The notes under the pieces were generated by a model that was not told the DNA's origin, searched no databases, and was given only the letters and a program-made list of their open reading frames with translations. Both the position numbers and the translations under genes were made by a program. DNA of 64,000 bases from Pseudomonadota bacterium (lineage in GTDB: Bacteria > Desulfobacterota > Desulfobulbia > Desulfobulbales > JAGXFP01): assembly GCA_018823285.1 (NCBI GenBank), contig JAHJIQ010000050.1, positions 1 through 64,000 of the forward strand, written 5' to 3'. Shown here in pieces: positions 33,267 to 42,482 of this stretch; the first letter of the stretch is position 1, and every line of letters begins with the position of its first letter.

Positions 33267-34280
33267 TCAACGGAAATGCGGGAAATAGATCAAATTGCTG
33301 GAAATGACCGACCAGGTTGTCAGCAGGACAAAAGCTCCGCCCCAGACCAAAGCCTGAAAGAGCCATCTTCTTTCGCTTCCGGCGATGATGCCCTGCAGGG
33401 AAGGTTTTCTTTTCAAGGGTTGGAAGCATCCGGGAAGGATGCCGAAAAACACCGCACCGAACAGACTGATATATAAAGGGTACCCGATAAAATGGTATCC
33501 CTGCTGAATGAGATCAAACGGGCAGTGGTGGGTAGGCAGTTCATAAACGTATATGGAGACAAAGGAGACGATGGCGGCAAGCGAAGAGAAGAAGAAAACC
33601 ACCGCCGCAGCGGAAAATGCATAGCGGAGCCACCCGTTTTTTGCATACAGGCTCCCACTTCCGGATAGAAAGAACAGGCCTGCCGTCGAATAAAAAATGA
33701 TCATCGACGTTTTCACCGGCAGCGCGGCGAGATCGCTGCCGACGCCTTTCCCTGATTCACTGAACAATGAACCGCAGCAGGAGGTGATGATATCCGGGTC
33801 GAGCGCCATGAAATAGTCGATCAGGAGCCAAAGATCCAGGGCCATAAGGGGGACGATGAGGAAGAGCAGCCGATATTTCAGCCTGATCAGAGGATAATCC
33901 TCGGCTTTCTGGTCTACGGAATTGAGGGCGATCCAGATCCCGGAGCAGAAGAAGGCGCCGATTTTCGAGGCCAGGGCATACCATCCGGTCGGGTTTGCAT
34001 TGAGCGAACCGGTAGCGCACATTGCGCCGACAAACAGCTGATGAATGTCCTCGACGACATACAGAAACAGAAACAGAGAAAGCGCCTGAAAGCCGAGGGC
34101 ATAGTTCATGACCGTCGAGATCAGGAAAGTCCTTCTTTCCAGCGACAGCTGATACGCTGAACTGCTGTCAAGATCCCATCGCCGGAGAATCACCCCCCCC
34201 ACTGCAGCGGCAAACAGGGTCATCAGAAACACAAAAATTGAGCCCAGAACAAGGGCAAGGACGCCCGGATGGAGTATCAC
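33267..34280 (-). CDS. polytopic membrane protein of unknown function linked to an ABC transporter
   Basis: A 337-aa protein with about eight hydrophobic segments and few charged residues within them. Conspicuous residues include CATGSLNANPTGWYALASK, CCGSL and THHCPFDLIQQGYH; the Cys/His content between helices could support metal or heme interaction. The GTG start at 34280 overlaps the ABC ATPase stop by 4 bp, and it is last in the four-gene operon 36433-33267. I do not recognise the family. A role in handling metal or folding of the adjacent oxidase is suggested only by neighbourhood. Confidence 0.75.
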   Translation of the reverse strand: MILHPGVLALVLGSIFVFLMTLFAAAVGGVILRRWDLDSSSAYQLSLERRTFLISTVMNYALGFQALSLFLFLYVVEDIHQLFVGAMCATGSLNANPTGWYALASKIGAFFCSGIWIALNSVDQKAEDYPLIRLKYRLLFLIVPLMALDLWLLIDYFMALDPDIITSCCGSLFSESGKGVGSDLAALPVKTSMIIFYSTAGLFFLSGSGSLYAKNGWLRYAFSAAAVVFFFSSLAAIVSFVSIYVYELPTHHCPFDLIQQGYHFIGYPLYISLFGAVFFGILPGCFQPLKRKPSLQGIIAGSERRWLFQALVWGGAFVLLTTWSVISSNLIYFPHFR

Positions 34281-34975
34281 CGTTCAACTACCTTTTCTAC
34301 ACGCCCATCCTCCATACAGACCACTTTCCGGACAAGCTGATTTTCGGAGACAAAAGGATCATGGGTGGCAATGACGATGGTCTTGCCTTCATCCTGCAGG
34401 GAGGCAAGGATATCCATAAACTCGCCGGCCAGTTTTCTGTCCAGGTGGGCGGTGGGCTCATCGGCAATGATAATCTCCGGCGCATTGATCAGCGCCCTGG
34501 CAATGGCCACCCGCTGCTGCTCTCCGCCGGACAGTTTTTTCACCTTGAGATGTTTCCGGTTCTCTATTCTGAGTTTGCCCAGAACCGTCGCCGCCCGGTC
34601 TTTCATGCCGCCGATGCCGATCTCAAGAGGATAGAGGGGCAAAAGGATGTTTTCCTCGACACTGATGTCCTTTACGAGATGAAACTGCTGGAAGATGAAA
34701 CCGAACTTCTCCCGGCGGATCCCGGTGAGAAACCTCTCCGGAAGCTTGACGACATCCTTGCCGTCGACGATGATCCGCCCGGAAGTGGGTCTTGCCATGC
34801 AGCCGATCAGGCTGAGCAGGGAAGTTTTGCCGGAACCGCTCGGCCCCTGCAGCACCGTCACCTGCCCTCTTTCGATCTCAACCGAGATATCCCGCAGCGC
34901 GTGAAGCTCATCGGGCTTGCCGGCGTTATAAATCTTGCTGATCTCCTCAGTGCGGATCACGGTCCGGTTTTCCAT
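34277..34975 (-). CDS. ABC transporter ATP-binding protein (LolD/MacB type)
   Basis: A 232-aa ATPase: Walker A LQGPSGSGKTSLLSLIG (about 38-54), Q-loop FQQFHLVKDISVEENILLPL (about 94-113), signature LSGGEQQRVAIARALI (about 147-162), Walker B EIIIADEPTAHLD and the H-loop ATHDP. The subfamily handles envelope lipoproteins, peptides or mechanotransmission rather than classic substrate import. It lies 4 nt downstream of its permease gene. The lipobox of the neighbouring oxidase makes lipoprotein handling a possible but unproven function. Confidence 0.93.
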   Translation of the reverse strand: MENRTVIRTEEISKIYNAGKPDELHALRDISVEIERGQVTVLQGPSGSGKTSLLSLIGCMARPTSGRIIVDGKDVVKLPERFLTGIRREKFGFIFQQFHLVKDISVEENILLPLYPLEIGIGGMKDRAATVLGKLRIENRKHLKVKKLSGGEQQRVAIARALINAPEIIIADEPTAHLDRKLAGEFMDILASLQDEGKTIVIATHDPFVSENQLVRKVVCMEDGRVEKVVER

Positions 34976-34979
34976 TCTT

Positions 34980-36137
34980 CTAGCCCCTCATCACAGTGTC
35001 CGGATCGGTAATGGCCGCCTTCCAGGCCGGAATGATGGTGCTCACCACATAAGGAGTAATCACCAGAAATCCCAGCACGAAAAGCTGGTACAGGTCGAGG
35101 TGGGGTGTCAGGTGAAATTCCGGGAAAAGGACGGACCAGCCTTTGATGACCGGGGCGAGCAGCGATGAATCGGTGAAATACACATGGACAAACCCGCCGG
35201 TAACCCCGAGCAGAAAAGAGGTGAGCGAGAGAATGAATCCTTCCCAGAATTTCAGGGCCAGCACATCGGAGGCGTCCCAGCCGATCGCTTTCAGGATGCC
35301 GATCTCCCGTTTTTCTTCGGCGCTGATCCCGGTCGCTTTGTCCCAGGCCAGGATGCAGAAAGCGATAATCGCCCCGCTGAACACCGCCATCATCATCCCG
35401 CTCCGCCAGTTGAACACCATGTCGTAGGTCCGGACCAGCTCACTCCTGGTGATCGGCCTGGTATCCGGAAAAAGCTTCTTGATTTTGGCGGCCACCGTCT
35501 GCACCTCGCCGCTGTTGTAAACTCTTACGGCAATATCGGTGGCCGTGCCGGGCGGGAAATCAAAAAAATCGATAATATCATCATTCCCGAGAACCACCAG
35601 ATCATTGGTCAAAAGCACGGACTCCGATGAAAAGACCCCGACGACCTCATACACCACCCCCTTGAACCGGCTGTTGATAAGAATCAGCTCTCCGCCCGTT
35701 TCACTTTTCCGGATATCGGCAACCCCCGCGCCGATCGCCACTTCACCCCGGGCTCCGGGAAGCCTTCCCTCGACAAGCTTGAGCGAGGTATTCCCGCCCG
35801 GCAGACCGGTGACCGTGTAATTGGCCCTGGTGAGAGTGTCATAATAATATCCCCAGTAGCGGGGGGTGACTTCCCCGACTCCGGGAATTTTTTGGATCTG
35901 CTCGGCGTAATCCACCGGGATCAGTTCGTGCCGGCCTGCCCGGGTGCGCTGCACCATCAGATCAGGAGCGGCGGCGAGAATGTTTTCGGCCTCGGTTTTC
36001 AGGGAACCGGTAAAGAAAAGGACCGTGGACAGGGCCGATACCGTGAAGCTGAAAGCGCCGATAATCGCGATATTTTTAAACCGCCTTCTCGCGATCGAAG
36101 ACAGGGCGTATTCAAGAATTTTGAAGTGCTTGTTCAT
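34980..36137 (-). CDS. FtsX/MacB-like ABC transporter permease
   Basis: A 385-aa permease with the type VII arrangement: TM1 (about 24-46), a large periplasmic domain (about 50-235; PDLMVQRTRAGRHELIPV is a MacB_PCD-like segment), then three TM helices in the C-terminal FtsX domain (about 252-275, 300-330, 350-375), with EKREIGILKAIGW marking the cytoplasmic coupling helix. It pairs with the ATPase downstream. It overlaps the preceding small gene by 4 bp. Confidence 0.9.
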   Translation of the reverse strand: MNKHFKILEYALSSIARRRFKNIAIIGAFSFTVSALSTVLFFTGSLKTEAENILAAAPDLMVQRTRAGRHELIPVDYAEQIQKIPGVGEVTPRYWGYYYDTLTRANYTVTGLPGGNTSLKLVEGRLPGARGEVAIGAGVADIRKSETGGELILINSRFKGVVYEVVGVFSSESVLLTNDLVVLGNDDIIDFFDFPPGTATDIAVRVYNSGEVQTVAAKIKKLFPDTRPITRSELVRTYDMVFNWRSGMMMAVFSGAIIAFCILAWDKATGISAEEKREIGILKAIGWDASDVLALKFWEGFILSLTSFLLGVTGGFVHVYFTDSSLLAPVIKGWSVLFPEFHLTPHLDLYQLFVLGFLVITPYVVSTIIPAWKAAITDPDTVMRG

Positions 36138-36433
36138 AAGCTTCTGTCCGGATTGGTGGCGGGTGCGATCATCGATCCGGCGGGGAAATGGTCCAGAGAC
36201 AAAGGAAAATCCTGAAATGGTGAAAAGAAATCAGCCTGGGAAGGATGCCTCGTGTACCTGGCTTCAGTCCAGATGGCAAAATCGGTGAGGCCAAGGCGCT
36301 TGACAAGGTTTTGCCTGGCCGGCAACGTTTTCAGCCGGATTTCCTTGCCGAGATGAAGCGAATAACCATAAAACGCCGACAGAACCAGCAGTTCGATAAT
36401 GGTGAATGCGATAAAAAACCTGCTCCTGGTCAT
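36134..36433 (-). CDS. small membrane-anchored protein opening the ABC operon
   Basis: About 99 aa, with one N-terminal TM segment (FFIAFTIIELLVLSAFYGYS) and a hydrophilic periplasmic tail without Cys. ATG 36433 follows AAGGA at good spacing; a TTG one codon earlier is less likely. It overlaps the permease gene by 4 bp. No family recognised. It may be an accessory subunit of the transporter. Confidence 0.65.
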   Translation of the reverse strand: MTRSRFFIAFTIIELLVLSAFYGYSLHLGKEIRLKTLPARQNLVKRLGLTDFAIWTEARYTRHPSQADFFSPFQDFPLSLDHFPAGSMIAPATNPDRSL

Positions 36434-36611
36434 CAATAATCCTTTTCCTTTTTTTGATTGAGCCCGTCATGCTGATGGTTATAATAACTGAAAAAATCGA
36501 TATCTTATCATAACTTTCCGGGACCCAAAAAAAAAATTGAGAAACCCTGTTCAAAATTGGGTAATGTTTTAGAGCATCTTCCCCAATGTGAAATTATTCT
36601 GGTAAGCAACC

Positions 36612-39431
36612 TTGTTTCATCGAAACCACACGTCAGGTCTCTATACTTTGACCAGCCACCCGGAAAAGATCATCGCCAGAAAACTGCTCGGCGGTTTCAC
36701 CGTTTTAATCCTGCTCTTCATTTCCATCACCTATTATTTCTATCATCAGACGGATTTGTTGTCCGGATTAGCTTCCACGATCTACAAACACCCGCTGGTC
36801 GTTTCAAATGCAGCGCTCGAAGGAAAAAACCTCGTCACCCAAATCCACCGCCGCGTGACCGGCATCGCTGTTCTCGACTCTGCCGACGATATTGCGAAGG
36901 TTTCCGCCGAAATGGATGAATTAGAACTCAGAGTTCATGGCCATCTCGATATTATTACACAGACCATCCTTGGCGAAGAGGGCCTGCATCTTGCGCGCGA
37001 AACACGAGAATCATTTTCAGACTGGGGAAAATTGAGACAGGAGGTCCTTCTGCTCGCCGGGGATGGCCGGAGAAAAGCAGAAATCGCGGAAAAAACAAGC
37101 GCCTGCGCGGACCACGCCGACCGGCTGGAGGAGAAGATGCAGGCAATAGCCGCCTATGCCCGCAACAAAGCCAGTGATTTCAACAGCCAGGCAGACACTA
37201 TCCATGCAAAACTGGATCGATTCAGCTCGATCTATCTCGCCACAGCGATCTTATTGTCCATCATGATTGCCCTTGTAACCATCCAGAGAGTTCTTGCCCT
37301 GGAAAGAAAGTCCTTTCAAAACATGAACCTTCTGAAGGCCATCCTCGAAGGGATCGACGATCTGATCCATGTCAAGGATGCAGAAGGGCGCTGGCTTCTG
37401 GCCAATACCGCCGCCGCAGAATCGCTGGGGAAGAAACCCGAGGAACTCATCGGCAAAACAAACAGGGATCTTCTCGCCGATGAAATCCTGATGCAGGCAG
37501 ATGTCACGGACCGCCAAGTCATGCGTTCAGGGGAACCACTTTCCTTTGAATATAAAAAGCGGGAAAACGGTTTCACCCAAACCTACTATTCAAAGAAAAC
37601 CGCCCTGCTGGATGAAAACCATGAAATCATCGGCGTGATCAATGTCGCCAGGGACATCTCCAATAAAGCCAGATTCCACGCGATGCTTGAAAGGGAGTTG
37701 AGGATCAGCACCGCCCTTTCATCACTGTTCGAGCCGTTAACCGGACCCGGCAACACACTTGAGACCATTACCGATAAAATTCAGGAGCAGGCGCTGCAAC
37801 TGACATACAGTGAATTCGCTTATGTCTCTTCCATCGACCCTGCCAACGGCGACCTCATCGGGCACACTCTTTCAAAAATGCGCGGTGACCAGTGCGAACT
37901 GAACCCGGCGGATCCGCCGATTGTCTTCAAGTGCGGAGAAGGTGGTCTTTATAGAGGACTCTGGGGATATTCATTAAACACCCGGGAACCATTTTTCACC
38001 AATTCCCCTGAAACCCATCAGTCCTCAGCCGGAGCGCCTGCAGGGCATATACCAATAAAAAACTTCATCTCAGTTCCGGTCATCATGGGAGATGAACTGG
38101 TTGGCCAGATTGCCGCGGCAAACAAGAGTACCGGGTATACTTTTGATGATATTGCACCCCTTGTCCGCCTGGGCGAATATTTTGCCCTGGCCCTGATGCG
38201 TAATAGAGCCGAAGACCGGTTGAAGAAAAACCAGGAAGAGCTTGAAGAAACGGTCAGACAAAGGACTGCCGGGCTCGCAGTCGCCAATGAAAAACTCGAG
38301 CGGGAAATTGCAGAGGGGAGGCTGAAAACCTATGCCTTAAAAGAATCCGAGCATAAATACAGCACCCTCGTGGACAACACGATCATCGGGATCTTTATCG
38401 TTCAGGACGACAGAATCATTTACGCAAATCCGAGATTTGCCCGAATATTCGGCTATTCGGTCGATGAATTAAGCGGCATGGATTTCGCTGATTTGATCCA
38501 CCCCGAAGACATCGCGAAATTCAATGAGGACATCATTGCCGCGACCCACGGCGACGCGGAGACGGTCGAAACCCTGCAGCGGGGGATCACCCGGGATAAA
38601 AATCCGCGCTGGCTTGACATCCAGAGGACCGTGATCTCCTATAATAAAAAAATGGCGGTCCTCGGCAACGTCGTAGATGTCACCCGACGGAAAGAGCTTG
38701 AACACCTGGTCAGCATCCAGGACAAAATGACCTCTCTCGGCAGGGTGGCTGCGGGAATCGCCCACGAACTGCGCAACCCTTTGTCCGGAATGAATATCCA
38801 CCTGACCAACCTTGAGAGACTGGCCCTCCGTTTTGACGACATTGAACCTGAAACCCGGAAAAATCTGACGAGGATCATCGACAACCTGAAAGCCGCCTCG
38901 GGTAAAATCGAATCGGTGGTCAAAAGAGTCTACGATTTCTCAAAGCCGAGCAGGGTCAACCTGGTCCAGATCGATGTCAACAAATCGATCAATACAGTGA
39001 TCGATATTTCATCAACCACGCTCAGGAAGAGTGATATTTCAGTGATCAGGAGACTGGAAGAAAACCTCCCCCCCTGTTTTTCAAACCAGAACCTTTTCGA
39101 GCAACTGCTGATGAATCTTCTGACCAACGCGACCCAGGTTCTGGAAGGGATAGATCACGAAAGGAAAATATTGATCACCTCACACTCTCTCGATGACAAA
39201 ATTATCATCAGGGTGGCTGATTCAGGCCCGGGTATCAAGGAACACATGAGGGACAAGATATTCGACCCGTTTTTCACTTCCAAGAATGACGGTTTGGGAA
39301 TTGGTCTCAGCATATGTTATCGTATCGTCCAGGACCACGGCGGAGAGCTCACCGTTGGCAAGAGCGACGAACTGGGGGGCGCCGAATTCACGATCACCCT
39401 TCCCCTGAAACCCACCGGGAACATTTTTTAA
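36612..39431 (+). CDS. membrane sensor histidine kinase with PAS-GAF-PAS domains
   Basis: A 939-aa sensor. TM1 (about 30-47) and TM2 (about 205-226) bracket a periplasmic helical domain. PAS1 (about 240-355, IDDLIHVKDAEGRWLLANT), a GAF-like domain (about 375-525), a coiled-coil (about 535-575), PAS2 (about 575-690, FARIFGYSVDELSGMDFADLIHPED), HisKA with the H-box GRVAAGIAHELRNPLSG (about 712-728), and HATPase with an N-box (LLMNLLTNATQVL), VADSGPGI and GLGIGLSI. It abuts the NtrC-type regulator with no gap, so they form a two-component pair. The start is uncertain: TTG 36612 or TTG 36648, since no ATG precedes TM1. Confidence 0.92.
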   Translation: MFHRNHTSGLYTLTSHPEKIIARKLLGGFTVLILLFISITYYFYHQTDLLSGLASTIYKHPLVVSNAALEGKNLVTQIHRRVTGIAVLDSADDIAKVSAEMDELELRVHGHLDIITQTILGEEGLHLARETRESFSDWGKLRQEVLLLAGDGRRKAEIAEKTSACADHADRLEEKMQAIAAYARNKASDFNSQADTIHAKLDRFSSIYLATAILLSIMIALVTIQRVLALERKSFQNMNLLKAILEGIDDLIHVKDAEGRWLLANTAAAESLGKKPEELIGKTNRDLLADEILMQADVTDRQVMRSGEPLSFEYKKRENGFTQTYYSKKTALLDENHEIIGVINVARDISNKARFHAMLERELRISTALSSLFEPLTGPGNTLETITDKIQEQALQLTYSEFAYVSSIDPANGDLIGHTLSKMRGDQCELNPADPPIVFKCGEGGLYRGLWGYSLNTREPFFTNSPETHQSSAGAPAGHIPIKNFISVPVIMGDELVGQIAAANKSTGYTFDDIAPLVRLGEYFALALMRNRAEDRLKKNQEELEETVRQRTAGLAVANEKLEREIAEGRLKTYALKESEHKYSTLVDNTIIGIFIVQDDRIIYANPRFARIFGYSVDELSGMDFADLIHPEDIAKFNEDIIAATHGDAETVETLQRGITRDKNPRWLDIQRTVISYNKKMAVLGNVVDVTRRKELEHLVSIQDKMTSLGRVAAGIAHELRNPLSGMNIHLTNLERLALRFDDIEPETRKNLTRIIDNLKAASGKIESVVKRVYDFSKPSRVNLVQIDVNKSINTVIDISSTTLRKSDISVIRRLEENLPPCFSNQNLFEQLLMNLLTNATQVLEGIDHERKILITSHSLDDKIIIRVADSGPGIKEHMRDKIFDPFFTSKNDGLGIGLSICYRIVQDHGGELTVGKSDELGGAEFTITLPLKPTGNIF

Positions 39432-40811
39432 ATGGATATATTTTCTCTCTTTATCATTGACGATGACCAGACCATAGTTGACGGGGTTCTCTTTGCTCTT
39501 GAAGGTCAATACCGGATCACCGCATTCGGCAATGCCGAGGATGCCCTCGATGCGCTCTCGAAAAACCAGCCCGATCTGATCCTGCTCGACATCGGTTTGC
39601 CGGGAATGGACGGGATTCAGGCGTTGCGTGAAATTAAAGGCAAATACCCCGACATTCTGGTCATTATGATCACCGCCTTTGAAGAGGTGAAACCGGTGAT
39701 CGCGGCCATGAAGATGGGCGCCCATGACTATGTGGTGAAACCGCTGCACATCGAAACCCTTGAGATCAACATCGAAAACGCACTCAGTTCGATACGTCTG
39801 CGGAAGGAAATTCAAAGCCTCCAGGAAAGCTCTCTGCATGAATGTGTTCCATGTTTCATTGGCGAATCTCGGGAATTCCGGAGCATCATGGAATTCGTAA
39901 AGAAAGTGGCCAAAAGCACCGATACTCCGGTTCTGATCCTCGGCGAAACCGGCACCGGCAAAGAGCTGATTGCCCAAACCATCCACTATCGAAGCCCCAA
40001 CTTCAAAAACAGGCTGGTTACCGTAAATTGCGCTTCTATCCCCAATGGACTGATTGAAAGCGAACTTTTCGGCTATGAAAAAGGGGCCTTTACCGGTGCG
40101 TCGAGTTCCGGGAAAAAAGGGCTGATTGAGGAGGCTGCCGGTGGCACTCTCTTCCTCGATGAAGTCGGGGACATGAATCTTGATACCCAGGCAAAATTAC
40201 TGCGTTTTCTGGAATCGGGCGAATATTTCAGAGTCGGCGGCACCCGTTCCTGCAAGGCAAAAACCAGGGTGATCTCCGCCACCAACAGAAATCTCATGCA
40301 GATGATCGACGACGGGACCTTCAGGGAAGATCTTTTTTACCGTCTCGGGGTAATCAAAGTAGAACTTCCTTCGTTGCAGGACCGACGGGAAGACATCATC
40401 AGCCTCAGCAAATTTTTCCTGATCGATTTCAACCGCAAATTCAAAAAAGAGATCAGGGGAATATCACCGGAAGCTGAAGAAGCCCTGCGCAATCACCCAT
40501 GGCACGGCAATATCCGTGAGTTGAAAAATATTGTCGAAAGAGGAATTCTGATCAGTGAGGGGCCTGAATTGACCCTCGAAGATCTCGGTCTGACCGGAAG
40601 TCGAAGAAACCGGAGACTTTCCGACCCTGAACGCCCCGCCTCTTTACCCCCTGAAGGCGTAAATCTCACCGAGCTGCTTGAAGGGATTGAAAGAGACTAT
40701 ATCGAGAAAGCCCTTGCCAGGGCCAACGGCAATGAAAGTCAGGCTGCCCGTTTTCTTTCATTAAACCATCACACCTTTCGCTACCGCAGGAAGAAGCTGA
40801 TGAAAAATTAG
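39432..40811 (+). CDS. NtrC-family sigma-54-dependent response regulator
   Basis: A 459-aa activator. Receiver domain (1-120) with LILLDIGLPGMDG carrying the phospho-Asp. AAA+ domain (about 143-380) with Walker A GETGTGKELIA, the intact sigma-54 contact loop GAFTGA, and Walker B GGTLFLDEVGDM. C-terminal Fis-type HTH (about 425-459, NESQAARFLSLNHHTFRYRR). As the only sigma-54 activator in the window, it is the obvious candidate to bind the modules at 3042, 28871 and 33161; binding is inferred. Its stop TAG abuts a MITE-like element. Confidence 0.95.
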   Translation: MDIFSLFIIDDDQTIVDGVLFALEGQYRITAFGNAEDALDALSKNQPDLILLDIGLPGMDGIQALREIKGKYPDILVIMITAFEEVKPVIAAMKMGAHDYVVKPLHIETLEINIENALSSIRLRKEIQSLQESSLHECVPCFIGESREFRSIMEFVKKVAKSTDTPVLILGETGTGKELIAQTIHYRSPNFKNRLVTVNCASIPNGLIESELFGYEKGAFTGASSSGKKGLIEEAAGGTLFLDEVGDMNLDTQAKLLRFLESGEYFRVGGTRSCKAKTRVISATNRNLMQMIDDGTFREDLFYRLGVIKVELPSLQDRREDIISLSKFFLIDFNRKFKKEIRGISPEAEEALRNHPWHGNIRELKNIVERGILISEGPELTLEDLGLTGSRRNRRLSDPERPASLPPEGVNLTELLEGIERDYIEKALARANGNESQAARFLSLNHHTFRYRRKKLMKN

Positions 40812-40814
40812 TAT

Positions 40815-41227
40815 CACAACTTTCCGAGTTTGGCTCATCTCCCGACCATAAAGGGTTTCGGCGATTTGTTAGTGCATGTGTTCCACTAGTAGCCAGGAGT
40901 CAGAAGCCAGGAGCCAGAAGCCAGAAGCCAGGAGAAAAGCTTAAGTTGAGCAGCTTGTCTGCTCGTACCGATTAGTTAAGTTAAGCAGCGTGCCTGCTTA
41001 TACGAAACTTATGCCCCGGGCGAAAGCGAACTTGTGAGACAACGAAACTTACACCCCTCAAGGGGGTACTGAAGTGAGTACCCGAAGGGTGAAAAAATCA
41101 GTCATTCTGGCTACTGGCTTCTGAATTCTGAATTCTGAATTCTGAATTCTCATCATGGAATATCACTACGACTCTGAACCATTTTATAACAGTAAATCAA
41201 CACCATAAGACATGTCGGAAAGTTGAG
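40815..41227. mobile_element. MITE-like element, copy 2, inverted relative to copy 1
   Basis: Terminal repeats CACAACTTTCCGA (40815-40827) and TCGGAAAGTTGAG (41215-41227) match those of copy 1 in reverse order. The flanks TTAGTAT and ATAATAT agree at 5 of 7 positions, consistent with a decayed target duplication. The interior contains CCAGAAGC-type low-complexity runs, repeated GAGCAG/CTGCTC hairpins, and the module at 41045-41095 also seen at 29050-29085 and 47995-48035. It begins 3 nt after the activator's stop codon and ends 5 nt before the antiporter's ATG. It encodes no protein. Confidence 0.82.
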
Positions 41228-41232
41228 ATAAT

Positions 41233-42462
41233 ATGGATATCATTCACATAACAGCTATTCTGATCACTGTCTCAGCGCTCTTCAGTTACATTAATTACCG
41301 TTTTATCAGGTTGCCGACCGCCATCGGCCTGATGGCGATCACCATGGCTCTCTCAATCATTCTGATGGTTCTGGTCGGGGTGGGAGTAAATGCGGTGGCG
41401 ACCGTGGCGCAGTTTGTCTCGAAAATCGATTTCCACGACACCCTGATGGAGGGGATGCTCAGTTTTCTTCTGTTCGCCGCCGCACTCGATGTGGACCTTG
41501 GGGATCTGGCGAAACAGAAATGGACCATTCTCGGGCTCGCCACCGGCGGGGTCATCATCTCAACCGCACTGATCGGGACCGCAATCCGGGTGCTGCTTGG
41601 CCTGTTCGGGGTCAAAATCAGCCTTGCCTACGCCCTGCTCTTCGGCGCGCTCATCTCACCCACCGATCCCATTGCCGTCATGGGAATTTTAAAAAAGGCC
41701 GGGATCCCGAAATCCCTGGAAACCAAGGTGGCCGGGGAATCTTTATTCAATGACGGGGTGGGAGTGGTGGTTTTTCTGGTCGTCCTCGGGATCGCCACCG
41801 GCGGACATGAGCTCAATGGTGCGGATATTGCCCTGCTGTTTCTGCAGGAAGCGGCAGGCGGCCTCTTGCTGGGGCTCTTGCTCGGATATCTCTGCTACCG
41901 GCTACTGGTTTCGGTGGACCAGTATCAGGTGGAAGTGCTCCTGACCCTGGCCCTGGTCATGGGCGGCTATTCCCTGGCGAATGCCCTGCACCTGTCCGGC
42001 CCTCTGGCCATGGTGGTCGCCGGACTGATGATCGGCAACCAGGGCCGGATGTTCGCCATGAGCAAACACACCCGGACCAACCTCGACTCGTTCTGGCATC
42101 TCACTGACTACATTCTGAACGCGGTGCTCTTCGTCCTCATCGGACTGGAAGTGCTGATTCTCGATTTCGATCACACCGATCTCTGGATCGCCCCCCTGGC
42201 GATCATCGTCGCCCTGCTGGGGCGCTTCATCAGTATCGCCGGCTTGATCAGCATGATGCGTCCTTTCAGGCACTTTACCGACAATGTTGTCAAGATCATG
42301 ACCTGGGGGGGGCTGCGTGGCGGAATTTCAGTGGCGCTGGCACTCTCGATACCGACGGGAGACGAACGGAACCTGATTCTGGTGATGACTTACTCGGTGG
42401 TGGTCTTCTCCATTCTGGTGCAGGGCTTGACCATCGAAAAGCTGGTCCGGCCTGGAAAGTAG
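41233..42462 (+). CDS. CPA1-family Na+(K+)/H+ antiporter
   Basis: A 409-aa inner-membrane antiporter with about twelve TM segments. Diagnostic CPA1 motifs: LLFGALISPTDPIAVMGIL (about 134-152) and AGESLFNDGVGVVVFLV (about 167-183), the latter holding the Asn-Asp ion-binding pair, plus MTWGGLRGGISVALALS near 357-373. There is no long cytoplasmic C-terminal regulatory tail, unlike NhaP2 types. ATG 41233 lies only 5 nt from the end of the MITE-like element, so the element forms its whole upstream region, probably including its promoter. Confidence 0.92.
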   Translation: MDIIHITAILITVSALFSYINYRFIRLPTAIGLMAITMALSIILMVLVGVGVNAVATVAQFVSKIDFHDTLMEGMLSFLLFAAALDVDLGDLAKQKWTILGLATGGVIISTALIGTAIRVLLGLFGVKISLAYALLFGALISPTDPIAVMGILKKAGIPKSLETKVAGESLFNDGVGVVVFLVVLGIATGGHELNGADIALLFLQEAAGGLLLGLLLGYLCYRLLVSVDQYQVEVLLTLALVMGGYSLANALHLSGPLAMVVAGLMIGNQGRMFAMSKHTRTNLDSFWHLTDYILNAVLFVLIGLEVLILDFDHTDLWIAPLAIIVALLGRFISIAGLISMMRPFRHFTDNVVKIMTWGGLRGGISVALALSIPTGDERNLILVMTYSVVVFSILVQGLTIEKLVRPGK

Positions 42463-42482
42463 GCTCTCAACAGTCGCCAGCC

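Noticed and set aside
36521..36544. A fourth activator module near the ABC operon (TTTCTCAATTTTTTTTTT on the minus strand)
   Set aside because: Only the AT-rich first half resembles the module, and no TGGCAC-N5-TTGC element lies 126 bp downstream.
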